A stretch of 64,000 bases of DNA from Azonexus hydrophilus (GTDB taxonomy: Bacteria > Pseudomonadota > Gammaproteobacteria > Burkholderiales > Rhodocyclaceae): positions 248,001 through 312,000 of the forward strand of contig NZ_MTHD01000003.1 of NCBI RefSeq assembly GCF_001956855.1, given 5' to 3'. Shown one piece after another: positions 48,715 through 62,937 of this stretch. How positions within the stretch are numbered: position 1 is the stretch's first letter; every line of letters begins with the position of its first letter. The position numbers were made by a program, and so were the translations under genes. A model generated the notes under the pieces. The model saw only the letters and a list, made by a program, of their open reading frames with translations, did not search any database and was not told the origin of the DNA.

Positions 48715-49742
48715 CAGTTCTCGTTCTTGAAGGACAAAGCGGAAGACAGCAGGCGGGCGGTGATGTCGACGATGGGAATGACCCGTTCGTAGGCCATCCG
48801 GGTCGGGCCGATGACGCCGACCGAGCCGACGATCTGGCCGTCGACGCTGTACGGCGCGGCGATGACGCTGCATTCGTCGAGCGTGGCGATGCCGGATTCG
48901 CCGCCGATGAAGATCTTGACACCTTCGGCACGGTTGGAGATGTCGAGCAGGCGCATCAGGCTGGAGCGTTGCTCGAACAGGTCGAACAGTTCGCGCAGGC
49001 GCTTCATGTTGGACGACAGTTCCTCGACATCAAGCAGGTTCTTTTCGCCCGAAATCACATAGGGCTTGGCGTTTTCCGACAGTGCGGCGTCGCCGGCTTC
49101 CAGCGCCAGTGTCATCAGCGGCTTGATGTCCTCGCGCAATTGCTGGATTTCGCCGGCCAGGCGCTGGCGGATCTGCTCGAAATCGAGACCGGCGAAGTTC
49201 TGGTTCAGATAATTGGCGGCGGTTACCAGCTCCGACGGCGTGTAGGTCTTGTCGCTGCTCAGGATGCGATTCTGCACGTCGCCGTCGGTGGTGACGATGA
49301 TCAGCAGGATGCGTTTTTCCGACAGGCTGAGGAATTCGATCTGGCGGATGCGGTTGGCAGCACGCCGCGGGGCGATGACGACGCCGGCGAAATGGGTCAG
49401 GCTGGACAGCAGGTGCGAGGCATTGGCAATGATCTGGTTCGACGGCAGGCCATGCAGCGCTTCTTCCATTTCGCCGCGCTGGCGGGCCTCCAGCGGTTGC
49501 ATCGTGAGCAGGCGGTCGACGAACAGGCGGTAGCCGCGCGCCGTCGGCACCCGTCCGGCCGAGGTGTGCGGGCTGGCGACGAAGCCGGCCTCCTCGAGGT
49601 CGGCCATGACGTTGCGGATCGTCGCCGGCGACAGGTCGAGGCCGGAAAGTTTGGACAAGGCGCGCGAGCCGACCGGTTGCCCGTCGGCAATATAATGTTC
49701 GACCAGGGCCTTGAGCAGGGTGCGCGAGCGTTCATCAAGCAT
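48714..49742 (-). CDS. hrcA: Heat-inducible transcription repressor HrcA
   Basis: HrcA represses groESL and sometimes dnaK operons by binding CIRCE operators and is kept active by GroEL. The 342-residue protein has an N-terminal winged helix ([58 protein letters not shown]) and the GAF-like body ending [19 protein letters not shown] find no CIRCE (TTAGCACTC-N9-GAGTGCTAA) upstream of hrcA or grpE here, so its targets are probably elsewhere, such as groESL. It is divergent from nadK with a gap of about 50 bases. Confidence 0.97.
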   Translation of the reverse strand: MLDERSRTLLKALVEHYIADGQPVGSRALSKLSGLDLSPATIRNVMADLEEAGFVASPHTSAGRVPTARGYRLFVDRLLTMQPLEARQRGEMEEALHGLPSNQIIANASHLLSSLTHFAGVVIAPRRAANRIRQIEFLSLSEKRILLIIVTTDGDVQNRILSSDKTYTPSELVTAANYLNQNFAGLDFEQIRQRLAGEIQQLREDIKPLMTLALEAGDAALSENAKPYVISGEKNLLDVEELSSNMKRLRELFDLFEQRSSLMRLLDISNRAEGVKIFIGGESGIATLDECSVIAAPYSVDGQIVGSVGVIGPTRMAYERVIPIVDITARLLSSALSFKNEN

Positions 49743-49790
49743 GGCGCTGATTCTACCGAAAAGCGGCGGGAGCACGGCAAGGCGTTTTTT

Positions 49791-50705
49791 ATGCAAGAAT
49801 TCGCACCCATGAGTCGCCTGCGCCAACCTCGCACCATTGCCCTCGTCGGCAAGTACCACAGTCCGGAAATCGCGGAGTCCCTGCGTCGCCTGGCCGAGTA
49901 CCTGCATGAGCGCGGCGTGTCGGTTTTCGTCGAGCGGGAAACGGCTGAACATATCGGCAAACTGGTCGACCTGTCGCGCTGGGTGACCTGCGGCTTCAAC
50001 GACATCGGAGCCCACGCCGACGCCGCCATCGTCCTCGGCGGCGACGGTACGATGCTCAACGCGGCGCGCCGGCTGGCCCGCTACTGCGTGCCGCTGGTTG
50101 GCGTCAACCAGGGGCGTCTTGGCTTCATGACCGACATCGCCCGCCAGGACATGCTCAGTTGCATGGACGACCTGCTCGACGGCCGCTTCATGCGCGAGAA
50201 CCGCATGCTGCTGGCCGCCGAAGTGATCCGCGACGGCAAGGAAGTGGCCACCAACATGGCGCTCAACGATGTCGTCGTGGACAAGGGGGCGATCGGCCGG
50301 ATGATCGAGTTCGAGCTGTTCATCGACGGCGAATTCATCTACAACCTGCGTTCCGACGGCCTGATCGTGTCGACGCCGACCGGTTCCACCGCCTACTCGA
50401 TGTCGGCCGGCGGCCCGATCCTGCACCCGACGCTGACTGGCATCGCGCTTGTGCCCTTATGTCCGCACGCGCTGACCAACCGGCCGGTGATCGTCAACGA
50501 CAATGCCGACATCGAGTTGCGCATTGCCCATGCGGATGACCCGCGCGTGCACTTCGATGGCCAGTTGACGCTTGATCTGCAGACCGGCGACAGCGTCCGT
50601 CTGCGCCGTTCCGAATACACCATCTGTTTCCTGCATCCGCCGGGTTACAGCTATTTCGCCATGCTGCGGCAGAAGCTGCAGTGGAGCGAGCGGCCCAAGG
50701 GATGA
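49791..50705 (+). CDS. nadK: NAD kinase
   Basis: NadK phosphorylates NAD to NADP. It shows the family motif GGDGTML (ATP binding), [48 protein letters not shown] and HFDGQ. Two starts are possible: ATG 49791 (304 residues, AAGG eight bases upstream) and ATG 49809 (298 residues, no clear site). The first is chosen on the ribosome-binding site; the second fits usual length slightly better. The stop overlaps recN as ATGA, a very common proteobacterial pairing. Confidence 0.96.
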   Translation: MQEFAPMSRLRQPRTIALVGKYHSPEIAESLRRLAEYLHERGVSVFVERETAEHIGKLVDLSRWVTCGFNDIGAHADAAIVLGGDGTMLNAARRLARYCVPLVGVNQGRLGFMTDIARQDMLSCMDDLLDGRFMRENRMLLAAEVIRDGKEVATNMALNDVVVDKGAIGRMIEFELFIDGEFIYNLRSDGLIVSTPTGSTAYSMSAGGPILHPTLTGIALVPLCPHALTNRPVIVNDNADIELRIAHADDPRVHFDGQLTLDLQTGDSVRLRRSEYTICFLHPPGYSYFAMLRQKLQWSERPKG

Positions 50706-52375
50706 ACATGCTGCGACACCTGACCCTGCGCGATTTCGTCATCGTCGATCGGCTGGAGCTCGAGTTTTCTGCCGGTTTTGGCACGTTGACCGGAGAAACC
50801 GGAGCCGGCAAGTCGATCCTGATCGACGCGCTGGCGCTGGCGCTCGGCGAGCGCGGTGACGCCGGCGTCGTTCGCGCCGGTTGCGACAAGGCTGAGATCG
50901 CCGCCACTTTCGATGTCGGCGCCTTGCCCGAGGTCGCCGCCTGGCTCGACGAAAACGGCCTGGATGTCGGCGATGAACTGCTGCTGCGCCGCGTCGTCGA
51001 TGCCGGCGGTCGTTCGCGCGCCTGGATCAATGGCTCGCCGGCGACCGTCCAGCAATTGCGCGAGGTTGGCGAATGGCTGGTCGACATTCACGGTCAGCAC
51101 GCGCATCAGTCGCTGTTGCGCGCCGATGCGCAACGGCAATTGCTTGATGCCCATGCCGGCCAGGGCGATCTGGTGCGCGAAGTCGGCGTTGCCTGGAAAG
51201 CCTGGCGCGAGGCGGAGCAATCTTGGCGGACGGCGAGCGATGGCGCGGCGGCGCTGGTGCGTGAGCGCGAACAACTGGAATGGCAGGTCGGCGAGCTCAA
51301 TGCGCTGGCTTTCACTGCCGACGAATGGAACGAGCTCGACATCGAGCAGCGGCGTCTTGGTCATGCCGCCAGCCTGATCGAGGGCGCGCAGTACGCGCTG
51401 TCGGTGCTGGCCGAGGACGAGGGCGCCTGCGAGCGTCAGATCGACCGGGTGGCGACGCGTCTGGCCGGACTGGCCGAATTCGACCCGGCGCTGGCCGATG
51501 TTGCCGGTCTGCTCGGTTCGGTGCAGGCTGAATTGTCGGATGCAATATCGACACTGCGTCGCTACACCGATCACGTCGATCTTGATCCGGCCAGGCTGGG
51601 CGAGGTCGAGCGTCGCATCGACGCGATCCTGGCGCAGGCGCGCAAACATCGTGTCCAACCGATTGACCTGCCGGGCTTGCTGGCCGGCTGGCAGCAGCGC
51701 CTCGGTGAACTGGTGGCGGCTGCCGACCTCGACGCCCTGCAGGCCCGCGTCGAAACCCTGCATGCTGCTTATCTGTCTGTTGCCAGCCGCTTGTCGGCCG
51801 GGCGTCGGCAGGCTGCGGACGACATGGGCGCGCGGGTCAGCGAAATCATGCGCCAGCTGGCGCTGTCGTCGGGACGTTTTGAAGTGGCCTTGTTGCCGGT
51901 TGAAAATGCTGCGGTCTACGGCCTGGAACAGGTCGAATTCCGCATCGGCGGGCTTGCCGGCAACGAAGCGAAACCGCTGGCCAAGGTTGCTTCCGGCGGC
52001 GAACTGTCGCGCATCAGCTTGGCCATCCAGGTGCTGACCTCGCGTTCGGCCAGCGTGCCGACGCTGATCTTCGACGAAGTCGATGTCGGCATCGGCGGCG
52101 GCGTCGCCGAGATTGTCGGTCGTCTGTTGCACGAACTCGGCCAGGAGCGTCAGGTGCTATGCGTCACCCATCTGCCGCAGGTGGCGGCGCGGGCTGACTG
52201 GCAATGGCAGGTGAGCAAGGCGAATCGGGATGGTGTCGTGCTGTCGGCGATCCAGCCGCTCGACGAGGATGGTCGCGTACGCGAGATCGCGCGAATGCTG
52301 GGCGGTGTCGAAATTACCGGGATCACCTTGCAGCACGCCCGCGAATTGTTGCGGTCGACCCCGGCAACAACGTAA
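50702..52375 (+). CDS. recN: DNA repair protein RecN
   Basis: RecN is an SMC-like ATPase of double-strand-break repair. The 557-residue protein has Walker [15 protein letters not shown] near residue 36, a long helical coiled-coil middle (about 160-370), the ABC signature [18 protein letters not shown] and Walker [14 protein letters not shown], then [10 protein letters not shown]. The 3' end carries a copy of the TTGCGGTCGACC motif (52349-52360), so the last residues LLRSTPATT come from repeat DNA. It overlaps nadK by four bases and converges on the next gene. Confidence 0.97.
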   Translation: MNMLRHLTLRDFVIVDRLELEFSAGFGTLTGETGAGKSILIDALALALGERGDAGVVRAGCDKAEIAATFDVGALPEVAAWLDENGLDVGDELLLRRVVDAGGRSRAWINGSPATVQQLREVGEWLVDIHGQHAHQSLLRADAQRQLLDAHAGQGDLVREVGVAWKAWREAEQSWRTASDGAAALVREREQLEWQVGELNALAFTADEWNELDIEQRRLGHAASLIEGAQYALSVLAEDEGACERQIDRVATRLAGLAEFDPALADVAGLLGSVQAELSDAISTLRRYTDHVDLDPARLGEVERRIDAILAQARKHRVQPIDLPGLLAGWQQRLGELVAAADLDALQARVETLHAAYLSVASRLSAGRRQAADDMGARVSEIMRQLALSSGRFEVALLPVENAAVYGLEQVEFRIGGLAGNEAKPLAKVASGGELSRISLAIQVLTSRSASVPTLIFDEVDVGIGGGVAEIVGRLLHELGQERQVLCVTHLPQVAARADWQWQVSKANRDGVVLSAIQPLDEDGRVREIARMLGGVEITGITLQHARELLRSTPATT

Positions 52376-52384
52376 AAACCGGGT

Positions 52385-52993
52385 TTACAGGCCGTCCTGG
52401 ATCAGGCGGCTGAGCGCATAGGCGGCCAGCGCCAGGAAAAATGTGCCGCTGATCCGGTGTATCCACACCAGTGGCAGCCGATTGAGCAGGCGGCGCCCGG
52501 CGACGATACCGAGCAGCGAGGTTGTCGCCAGTGCCAGCGTGGCGCCCGTCCAGATCGCACCGGCGCTGCCGGTGCTGCCCAGGCCGGCAACGGCGATCTG
52601 GGTCTTGTCGCCGAATTCAGCGAGGAAAATCAGCAGGAAGGTCGTGGCAAAAATGCCGTGGCCCGGCTTTTCCTCGATCTCCTCATCCTCTTCTTCGTCC
52701 TGGTAGCGCAGCGCGCTCATGCCGAAAACGGCGAACAGCACGGCAACCGCCAGCGTGACGACCCAGCCGGGCAGCCAGGCGGCGACGGCGGCACCGAACA
52801 GCACGGCGAGCAGGTTGAGCACGGCAAAGGCGGCGATGGCGCCAAGCGCTACCGGCAGGCCGCGATGGCGGGAGGCAAGGGTCATGCAGACAAGCTGGCT
52901 CTTGTCGCCGAATTCGGCAAGGCCGATCACCAGAAAGCTGGTGCCGACCGACGAAAGCCAGGCGCCGCTACCCAGGGCAGCAAGTTCGGGCAT
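52385..52993 (-). CDS. GDT1/TMEM165 (UPF0016) family transporter, probable Mn2+ or Ca2+ exporter
   Basis: The 202-residue membrane protein has two homologous halves, each with the signature E-x-G-D-K-S/T: LAEFGDKSQLV near residue 25 and LAEFGDKTQIAV near 128. About six to seven transmembrane segments and a very acidic cytoplasmic loop (DEEEDEEIEEK, about 100-110) join them. Bacterial members (MneA type) export manganese. ATG 52993 is used; a TTG one codon earlier is not needed. It lies next to fur, which would suit metal homeostasis, but the two may be separate units. Confidence 0.88.
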   Translation of the reverse strand: MPELAALGSGAWLSSVGTSFLVIGLAEFGDKSQLVCMTLASRHRGLPVALGAIAAFAVLNLLAVLFGAAVAAWLPGWVVTLAVAVLFAVFGMSALRYQDEEEDEEIEEKPGHGIFATTFLLIFLAEFGDKTQIAVAGLGSTGSAGAIWTGATLALATTSLLGIVAGRRLLNRLPLVWIHRISGTFFLALAAYALSRLIQDGL

Positions 52994-53005
52994 CAACAGG
53001 AAGAC

Positions 53006-53458
53006 TTATTCTTCAGCGTCGTGCAGTTCCGGACGGTTCCGGTTCGGACAGGCTTCCTTGGTGCATTGCGCGTAGAGATAGAGCGCGTGATCCTGGATCT
53101 TGAAGCCGCGGTCCTCGGCAATCATGTTTTGCCGACGCTCGATTTCCGGATCGTAGAACTCCTCGACTCGCCCACAATCGACGCAGACCAAGTGGTCGTG
53201 GTGTTTGCCGCGGTTGATTTCGAAAACTGCTTTGCCGGATTCGAAGAAGTGGCGTTCGAGCAGGCCGGCCTGCTCGAATTGCGTGAGTACCCGGTAAACG
53301 GTGGCCAGACCGATATCCATGTTTTCGGAGATCAGCATGCGGTAGACGTCTTCTGCCGTCATGTGGCGCATCGTGCCCTTTTCGAACAGCTCAAGAATCT
53401 TCAGGCGAGGAAAGGTGGCTTTCAGACCGATGTTCTTGAGGCTCTGGGGGTCGCTCAT
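53006..53458 (-). CDS. fur: Ferric uptake regulator Fur
   Basis: Fur represses iron-uptake genes when bound to Fe(II). The 150-residue protein has the winged helix ([16 protein letters not shown], then [16 protein letters not shown]), the metal site [16 protein letters not shown] with CxxC, and a C-terminal histidine/cysteine tail ([15 protein letters not shown]). It is transcribed away from bamE; a shared gap of 95 bases holds GGTATGATATACC (53506-53518), which may serve as a -10 for either side. The divergent bamE arrangement is typical of betaproteobacteria. Confidence 0.97.
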   Translation of the reverse strand: MSDPQSLKNIGLKATFPRLKILELFEKGTMRHMTAEDVYRMLISENMDIGLATVYRVLTQFEQAGLLERHFFESGKAVFEINRGKHHDHLVCVDCGRVEEFYDPEIERRQNMIAEDRGFKIQDHALYLYAQCTKEACPNRNRPELHDAEE

Positions 53459-53505
53459 CGTGGTTGTTCCTGTTCTTGCGCGGGGCTGGGAGAGTGATTA
53501 TTTCG

Positions 53506-53518
53506 GGTATGATATACC
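53506..53518. promoter_or_regulatory. Small palindrome GGTATGATATACC in the fur-bamE gap
   Basis: A five-base inverted repeat GGTAT/ATACC around GAT; TATGAT on the plus strand or TATCAT on the minus strand would be acceptable -10 boxes. No convincing -35 is visible for either direction and the sequence does not match a Fur box, so it is only a candidate overlap of the divergent promoters. Confidence 0.35.
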
Positions 53519-53553
53519 GCTTCACAGCCGATACGAAACCTCCGGAAATCCGC

Positions 53554-54036
53554 ATGCGCCGTTCCCGCACCCTGTTCCTTGTCGCAGCCTGCGCGCTGCT
53601 TGCAGCTTGTGCCTACAAGCCAAGCTTCATCAACGAATACAAGATCGACGTCCAGCAAGGCAATGTGCTGACCCAGGACATGGTCGCCCAGCTCAAACCG
53701 GGGCAGACCCGGGAGCAGGTTCGTTTCATCCTTGGCAGTCCGCTGATCTCGGACATCTTTCACCGCCAGCGCTGGGATTACGTCTATCGCTTCCGCGAAG
53801 GACGTACCGGTGATGTCCAGTCGCGTCAGTTCTCGGTTTTCTTTGACACAGATGGTCGGCTGGAGCGTGTTTCGGGCGATGTGGATGTGGCTTCCGTCGA
53901 GGAGCTGACGGCGCCGGTGTCACGTACCCGTGTGGTCGATCTCGGATCGATTTCCGCGGAAGCCGCTGCCGAGCAGGCGCCGGCCATTGAAGAGCCGGGG
54001 TTTTTCCGGCGCATGATGAACAAGGTCGGGTTGTAA
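53554..54036 (+). CDS. bamE: Outer membrane protein assembly factor BamE (SmpA/OmlA lipoprotein)
   Basis: BamE is a lipoprotein of the BAM complex that inserts beta-barrels into the outer membrane. The 160-residue product has a lipoprotein signal (lipobox LAAC, Cys19) and the SmpA fold: INEYKIDVQQGNVLTQDMV, LKPGQTREQVRFILGSPL, FHRQRWDYVYRF. A C-terminal extension rich in Ala and Glu exceeds E. coli BamE by about 40 residues. ATG 53554 places the lipobox correctly; the longer frame upstream is ignored. It lies three bases before dapB. Confidence 0.93.
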   Translation: MRRSRTLFLVAACALLAACAYKPSFINEYKIDVQQGNVLTQDMVAQLKPGQTREQVRFILGSPLISDIFHRQRWDYVYRFREGRTGDVQSRQFSVFFDTDGRLERVSGDVDVASVEELTAPVSRTRVVDLGSISAEAAAEQAPAIEEPGFFRRMMNKVGL

Positions 54037-54846
<810 letters not shown>

Positions 54847-54851
54847 CTCCG

Positions 54852-57410
54852 ATGAAATCCCGTCTGCTGCAGCGCCAGCTCCAGGAGTTGTTCGGTGGCG
54901 AAGGCGAAGCCGGGTTTCAGCAACTGCTGGAGAGGGCAAGGGCGCAGGGGAGTGCAGACCTCGCGCAGGTGGTCGAGAAACTGATCGAGCGGGTTGATGC
55001 GTCATACGCTGCCTACGCCGGTCTCAGCAACTGGACCAGCGTGCTTTCAGGTGATGCGCTGGTTGACTGGAACCTGCGCAGCGGCAGTGTCGATTCCGGG
55101 CGCCAGTGGAAGGAAATGCTGGGTTACGCCCAGGTGGATATCGACGATACCATCGTCCAGTGGCAGCGCCTGCTGCATCCCGAGGATCTGCGCCTGCTGC
55201 AGTCGCGCATGGCCGTCCATATTGCCAACCGTGATCGCTGGTTCGAACTCGAGTGCCGGCTCCGGGCGAAGGACGCTACCTGGCGCTGGTTCATGGTGCG
55301 GGGCGCCGTTGCCGCTCGCGATGCTGGCGGCGAGCCGGCGCGCATGCTGGTGCTGCAGCGCGACATCAGCCAGATCAAGGCCGCCGAAGCAGACCTGATT
55401 GCGGCCAAGGAAAGCGCCGAATCGGCGAACAAGGCGCGTGGCGCCTTTCTGGCAAACATGAGCCACGAAGTCCGGACGCCGATGAACGGCATCATCGGGA
55501 TGACCGAACTGGCGCTGGATACCGAACTGGATGCCGAGCAGCGGCATTATCTGAAAACCGTGAAATCGTCGGCAGAGTCGCTGCTGACCATCGTTAACGA
55601 CATTCTTGATTTCTCGAAGATCGAAGCAGGGCGCATGGAAGTCGAGGCGGTTTCCTTTCTGGTGCATGATGTCGTGCTGGAGGCGGTGCGTGTCCTGGCG
55701 GTCAACGCCCACCGCAAGGGCCTGGAGCTGGTGGTCGATATCCGGCCGGAAGTGCCTGGACGCATGGTTGGCGATCCGACCCGGCTGCGTCAGGTGCTGA
55801 TCAATCTGGTCGGCAATGCCATCAAGTTTACCGAGGCTGGCGAAGTCGTGGTCACGGTGGCGATCAGCCGGGCAGATGTTCGTGAAAGCGAATTGCACGT
55901 GGCCGTTCGTGATACCGGAATCGGTGTGCCCAGAGAAAAGCAGCAGTCGATTTTCGATGCGTTTTCCCAGGCCGACGTATCGACGACCCGGCGTTTTGGC
56001 GGGACCGGGCTGGGCCTGGCGATCTGCGCGAAGCTGGTGCAGTTGATGGAGGGGAAAATCTGGCTGGAAAGTGTCGAAGGCCAGGGTTCGGTGTTTCATT
56101 TTACGGTTTGTCTGCGCGTCGATCCCGGTAGTGCGCTTGTCGCCCAGGCGGCGCAGGCGACGTATCGTGGCCGTCGGGCGTTGATCATCGAAGACAGCCC
56201 GGTGGCCGGTCACTGCATGCTGGCGATGCTGGAAGGCTTTGGCGTGCAGGCATCGCTGGTGGCGGATGCCGCCCAGGCTGTTGCCGCGATGGATAACAGC
56301 CGGCGCATGGAATTCCCCTTCGATTATTTGTTTGTCGATGCCGCCATGGCCCCACCGGCTGGCATGGCGCTGGTTGAGAGCTGGCGCCAGGCGGGGCAGC
56401 GTGAGCGCCTGATGGTCATGCTGACAACCGAGAATCAGCGTCAGGATCTGGGTCGGCTGCGCGAGTTGGGGGTTACGGTTCATCTGGTAAAACCGGTTGG
56501 TGCCGGCGATCTAGAGGTTGCGCTGGGGTTGGCCGAGGTTTCCGGTGGCGGTGCGTCGGCAACGCTTGAGCTGGACGCCTTCGAGGTTGATGAGGTGGCG
56601 CAGGCCTCGGCGGTGCGAGGCTTGCGTGTTCTTCTCGTCGAGGACAATCCGGTCAATCAGGAACTGGCGCTTCGTCTTCTTGAACGTCGCGGACACCAGG
56701 TCAAGGTGGCGAACAACGGCGCCGAGGCGGTGGATATGTTCGATAGGGGCTCGTTCGAGGTCATCCTGATGGACATGCAGATGCCGGTGATGGGGGGCAT
56801 CGAGGCGACCGAGGCGATTCGTTCGCACGAAATGCGCCGCAGCTGGGTCGTGTCGCACGAGATGAAGCCGATCTACATCATCGCGATGACGGCCAATGTC
56901 ATGGAAAGCGATCGCGAACGTTGTCTGGCGGCAGGGATGAATGATTACGTTGCCAAGCCTTTGCGCCCGGAGGATCTCTTTGATGCCCTGGCGCGCGCAT
57001 CCGGCGACGAGTCGGGAGCGATTTCGCTGGTGGCGCCGGTGGCTGTGCGAACGCATGCCTCAGGACTGGATCTGAAGGCGGCCCTGGACAATCTGGGCGA
57101 TGTGGATCTGCTGGCAACGATGGCCGAGATGCTGCTCGGCGAGTGGCAGAGCCACCTGGATAACCTGAAACGCTCGCTTGATGCCCGGGATATCGTGGCG
57201 GTTCGCATGCACTCGCATACCCTGAAAAGCCTGGTGGCGATGTTCCACGCTGAAGGCGCTCGCCGGCATGCGCTTGCGATCGAGCATGCGGTCATGGCCG
57301 AAGAGCTTGACTGGTTGGCGTGCACCACAGCCTTTCAGGCGCTGGCTCTGGAGATGGAGCGGATTCGGCCGCACCTGCAGACCTTTGTCGAGACTCGCCT
57401 AATTCCTTGA
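54852..57410 (+). CDS. Hybrid sensor histidine kinase (PAS-HisKA-HATPase-REC-REC-Hpt)
   Basis: The 852-residue cytoplasmic protein has a PAS domain with PAC tail (about residues 60-180), HisKA with [10 protein letters not shown] (phospho-His about 205), HATPase_c ([35 protein letters not shown]), and a first receiver-like domain (about 435-560; [19 protein letters not shown]). A canonical second receiver follows (about 590-720; [12 protein letters not shown], phospho-Asp in LMDMQMP about 640) and then an Hpt domain with MHSHTLKSL (about 786). It is a BarA/ArcB-like full phosphorelay, but without membrane helices. Its output regulator and signal are unknown. It is five bases after dapB. Confidence 0.9.
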   Translation: MKSRLLQRQLQELFGGEGEAGFQQLLERARAQGSADLAQVVEKLIERVDASYAAYAGLSNWTSVLSGDALVDWNLRSGSVDSGRQWKEMLGYAQVDIDDTIVQWQRLLHPEDLRLLQSRMAVHIANRDRWFELECRLRAKDATWRWFMVRGAVAARDAGGEPARMLVLQRDISQIKAAEADLIAAKESAESANKARGAFLANMSHEVRTPMNGIIGMTELALDTELDAEQRHYLKTVKSSAESLLTIVNDILDFSKIEAGRMEVEAVSFLVHDVVLEAVRVLAVNAHRKGLELVVDIRPEVPGRMVGDPTRLRQVLINLVGNAIKFTEAGEVVVTVAISRADVRESELHVAVRDTGIGVPREKQQSIFDAFSQADVSTTRRFGGTGLGLAICAKLVQLMEGKIWLESVEGQGSVFHFTVCLRVDPGSALVAQAAQATYRGRRALIIEDSPVAGHCMLAMLEGFGVQASLVADAAQAVAAMDNSRRMEFPFDYLFVDAAMAPPAGMALVESWRQAGQRERLMVMLTTENQRQDLGRLRELGVTVHLVKPVGAGDLEVALGLAEVSGGGASATLELDAFEVDEVAQASAVRGLRVLLVEDNPVNQELALRLLERRGHQVKVANNGAEAVDMFDRGSFEVILMDMQMPVMGGIEATEAIRSHEMRRSWVVSHEMKPIYIIAMTANVMESDRERCLAAGMNDYVAKPLRPEDLFDALARASGDESGAISLVAPVAVRTHASGLDLKAALDNLGDVDLLATMAEMLLGEWQSHLDNLKRSLDARDIVAVRMHSHTLKSLVAMFHAEGARRHALAIEHAVMAEELDWLACTTAFQALALEMERIRPHLQTFVETRLIP

Positions 57411-57412
57411 AT

Positions 57413-57442
57413 TTGCCTGAAAAGGCGGTTTTCAGCTAAAAT
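57413..57442 (+). promoter_or_regulatory. Sigma-70-type promoter candidate for carAB
   Basis: TTGCCT (57413-57418) and TAAAAT (57437-57442) are separated by 18 bases. Transcription would begin near 57449, giving a leader of about 80 bases that contains the hairpin described next. It lies directly after the hybrid-kinase stop. Confidence 0.55.
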
Positions 57443-57462
57443 GCGAAGGTTAAAAAAAGCAC

Positions 57463-57490
57463 AAGCGGGGAGGCGCGAGCCTTCCCGCTT
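57463..57490 (+). other. GNRA-capped hairpin in the carA leader
   Basis: AAGCGGGGAGGC (57463-57474) pairs with GCCTTCCCGCTT (57479-57490) over twelve bases with a single G-U pair and a GCGA tetraloop. No T-run follows, so it is not a terminator as written. It lies 37 bases before the carA start and may influence mRNA stability or carry a regulatory interaction, since carAB is widely controlled by pyrimidines and arginine. Confidence 0.6.
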
Positions 57491-57527
57491 GGCACATGAA
57501 CAAGCAGAAAATAACAGGAGAGCCGTC

Positions 57528-58697
57528 GTGTCGCTGCTGCCCTCATTCATACCCGCCATTCTCGCCCTCGCCGACGGAACGGTTTTCAAGGGCCAATCCA
57601 TCGGCGCTGATGGTGTCACCAGTGGCGAGGTGGTGTTCAACACCGCCATGTCCGGTTACCAGGAAATCCTTACCGATCCTTCCTACTGCCGGCAGATCGT
57701 TACGCTGACTTACCCGCATATCGGCAACACCGGTTGCAATGCGGAGGATTTCGAGTCCGCCGCCAATCACGCCGCCGGCCTGGTCATTCGCGACCTGCCG
57801 CTGGTCGCCTCCAGCTGGCGTTCGCAGGAAGACCTGTCGTCGTATCTGAAAAAGCACGGCATCGTTGCCATTGCCGGCATCGATACGCGCAAGCTGACCC
57901 GCATTCTGCGCGAGAAGGGTGCGCAGGCTGGTTGCATCCTCGCAGGCGAAGTCGATGAGGCAAAGGCCCTGGCTGCTGCCCGCGCCTTCCCCGGGCTGGC
58001 CGGCATGGATCTGGCCAAGGTTGTTTCGGCCACCTCGGGCTATGCCTGGAGCGAAGCCGAGTGGACGCTGACCGGTTACAAGCAGGCCGCCGCGCCGCGC
58101 TTCCATGTCGTTGCCTATGACTTCGGGGTCAAGCGCAACATCCTGCGCATGCTCGCCGAGCGTGGCGTCAAGCTGACCGTCGTGCCGGCCCAGACGCCGG
58201 CTGCCGAAGTTCTGGCGATGAAGCCGGACGGTGTTTTCCTGTCCAATGGCCCGGGCGATCCGGAGCCTTGCGATTACGCCATCGCGGCGATTCGCGAGTT
58301 CCTTGACCGTGGTATCCCGACCTTCGGCATCTGCCTCGGCCATCAATTGCTGGCGCTGGCTTCCGGGGCGAAGACGCTGAAGATGAAGTTCGGTCACCAC
58401 GGCGCCAACCATCCGGTCAAGGATATGGATACCGGCCAGGTGCTGATCACCAGCCAGAACCACGGTTTTGCGGTCGACGCCGATTCCCTGCCGAAAAACC
58501 TGCGGGCCACGCATGTCTCGCTGTTCGACGGTTCGCTGCAGGGGATTGCCCGTACCGACGTGCCGGCCTTCTCCTTCCAGGGACACCCGGAAGCGAGCCC
58601 CGGCCCGCACGACGTGGCTTACCTGTTCGATCGCTTCCTTGACACCATGACGCGGGGCGCGGTTGCGTTGTCCCCTGCGCTCAACAACGCGCAATAA
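57528..58697 (+). CDS. carA: Carbamoyl-phosphate synthase small subunit
   Basis: CarA is the glutamine amidotransferase that supplies ammonia to CarB for carbamoyl phosphate, feeding arginine and pyrimidines. The 389-residue protein has the N-terminal CarA domain ([29 protein letters not shown]) and a class I GATase domain with the nucleophile in [13 protein letters not shown] and the His-Glu pair in [14 protein letters not shown]. The start is GTG 57528 with AGGAG seven bases upstream; an in-frame ATG at 57441 would translate through the leader hairpin and is less likely. Confidence 0.96.
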   Translation: MSLLPSFIPAILALADGTVFKGQSIGADGVTSGEVVFNTAMSGYQEILTDPSYCRQIVTLTYPHIGNTGCNAEDFESAANHAAGLVIRDLPLVASSWRSQEDLSSYLKKHGIVAIAGIDTRKLTRILREKGAQAGCILAGEVDEAKALAAARAFPGLAGMDLAKVVSATSGYAWSEAEWTLTGYKQAAAPRFHVVAYDFGVKRNILRMLAERGVKLTVVPAQTPAAEVLAMKPDGVFLSNGPGDPEPCDYAIAAIREFLDRGIPTFGICLGHQLLALASGAKTLKMKFGHHGANHPVKDMDTGQVLITSQNHGFAVDADSLPKNLRATHVSLFDGSLQGIARTDVPAFSFQGHPEASPGPHDVAYLFDRFLDTMTRGAVALSPALNNAQ

Positions 58698-58718
58698 GCG
58701 GCACAGAGAGAGATAAAG

Positions 58719-61925
<3,207 letters not shown>

Positions 61926-61939
61926 GACCAACCAGAACC

Positions 61940-61980
61940 ACCGCCGGGTCGTCCCGTTCGGGCGCCGGCGGTTTTGCTTT
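61940..61980 (+). terminator. Probable intrinsic terminator between carB and greA
   Basis: ACCGCCGG (61940-61947) and CCGGCGGT (61965-61972) form an eight-base stem around a loop that can pair CCCG with CGGG, followed by TTTTGCTTTT. It ends 13 bases before the greA start codon and should end or reduce carAB read-through. The greA promoter is not obvious, so it may be a leaky attenuator. Confidence 0.65.
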
Positions 61981-61993
61981 TGCAGGGAAAAAC

Positions 61994-62470
61994 ATGAGCA
62001 AAGTCCCGTTGACCGTAAAAGGTGCCGAGAAACTCCGCGAGGAGTTGCATCGCCTGAAAACCGTCGATCGCCCGTGGGTGATCGGCGCCATCGCCGAGGC
62101 GCGCGCGCACGGCGACTTGTCGGAAAATGCCGAGTACGATGCCGCCAAGGAGCGCCAGGGTTTCATCGAAGGACGCATCCAGGAAGTCGAGGGCAAACTC
62201 TCGAACGCCCAGATCATCGACCCGACGCTGCTTGATGCCGATGGCCGCTGTGTTTTCGGTGCCACCGTCGAGATCGAGGATCAGGATAGCGGCGACGTCG
62301 TCGTCTACCAGATCGTTGGTGAGGACGAGGCTGACATCAAGGCGAACAAGCTGTCCGTCAATTCGCCGATGGCCCGGGCGCTGATCGGCAAGTACGCCGG
62401 CGATATCGCCCAGGTGCAGGCGCCGGGCGGCATTCGCGAGTTTGAAATCATCGACGTCCGTTACGAGTAA
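61994..62470 (+). CDS. greA: Transcription elongation factor GreA
   Basis: GreA rescues backtracked RNA polymerase by stimulating transcript cleavage. The 158-residue protein has the N-terminal coiled coil with the tip acidic residues in [23 protein letters not shown] and a C-terminal FKBP-like domain with [20 protein letters not shown] precedes the ATG. The carAB-greA order is common in proteobacteria. Confidence 0.98.
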   Translation: MSKVPLTVKGAEKLREELHRLKTVDRPWVIGAIAEARAHGDLSENAEYDAAKERQGFIEGRIQEVEGKLSNAQIIDPTLLDADGRCVFGATVEIEDQDSGDVVVYQIVGEDEADIKANKLSVNSPMARALIGKYAGDIAQVQAPGGIREFEIIDVRYE

Positions 62471-62475
62471 GCCGC

Positions 62476-62937
62476 ATGCGCCGGATTTCCGAAGCCCTCT
62501 ACCTGTTCTCCATCACGCTGTGGGCCGGCGGATTGTGGGCGATCGGTTATCTGGCGGCGCCGGTGCTGTTTTCCCAGCTGGGTGACCGGCAACTGGCCGG
62601 CATGGTCGCTGGCAAGCTGTTTGCGCTGATCGGCTGGATCGGTCTCGGAGCGGCAGCCTATCTGCTGGTCTTCCTGGTCGGTCGCTGGGGCGCGCGGGTG
62701 TTCCGGCTGGCCGGTCTGTGGCTGGTGCTGCTGATGGCGGCGATGGCCGCCGTGCAGTTGTTCGGCATCCAGCCGCTGATGGAGCAGCTGAAGCTCGATG
62801 CCCTGCCGCGCGAGGTCATGGAAAGCGTGTTGCGCGACCGCTTTGCGACCTGGCACGGCGTGTCCAGTATTCTCTACCTGGTGCAGAGCGTGCTGGGACT
62901 GTGGCTGGTTGTCTGGAGCGGCCGCGGCCTGCGCTGA
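62476..62937 (+). CDS. DUF4149-type small integral membrane protein
   Basis: The 153-residue product has four predicted membrane helices (about residues 7-30, 46-67, 78-97 and 128-148) and a short soluble loop. The start MRRISEALYLFSITLWAGGLWAIGYLAAPVLF resembles DUF4149 proteins often found after greA in betaproteobacteria. Function is unknown. It starts five bases after greA; its stop abuts the convergent yhbY stop in the palindrome TGATCA. Confidence 0.8.
   Translation: MRRISEALYLFSITLWAGGLWAIGYLAAPVLFSQLGDRQLAGMVAGKLFALIGWIGLGAAAYLLVFLVGRWGARVFRLAGLWLVLLMAAMAAVQLFGIQPLMEQLKLDALPREVMESVLRDRFATWHGVSSILYLVQSVLGLWLVVWSGRGLR

Noticed and set aside
52355..52380. CCCGG/CCGGG hairpin between recN and the GDT1 gene as terminator
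   Set aside because: Only five base pairs with a long loop and a short T-run; too weak to call.
53500..53520. Fur box in the fur-bamE gap (autoregulation)
   Set aside because: GGTATGATATACC does not match the GATAATGATAATCATTATC consensus in enough positions.
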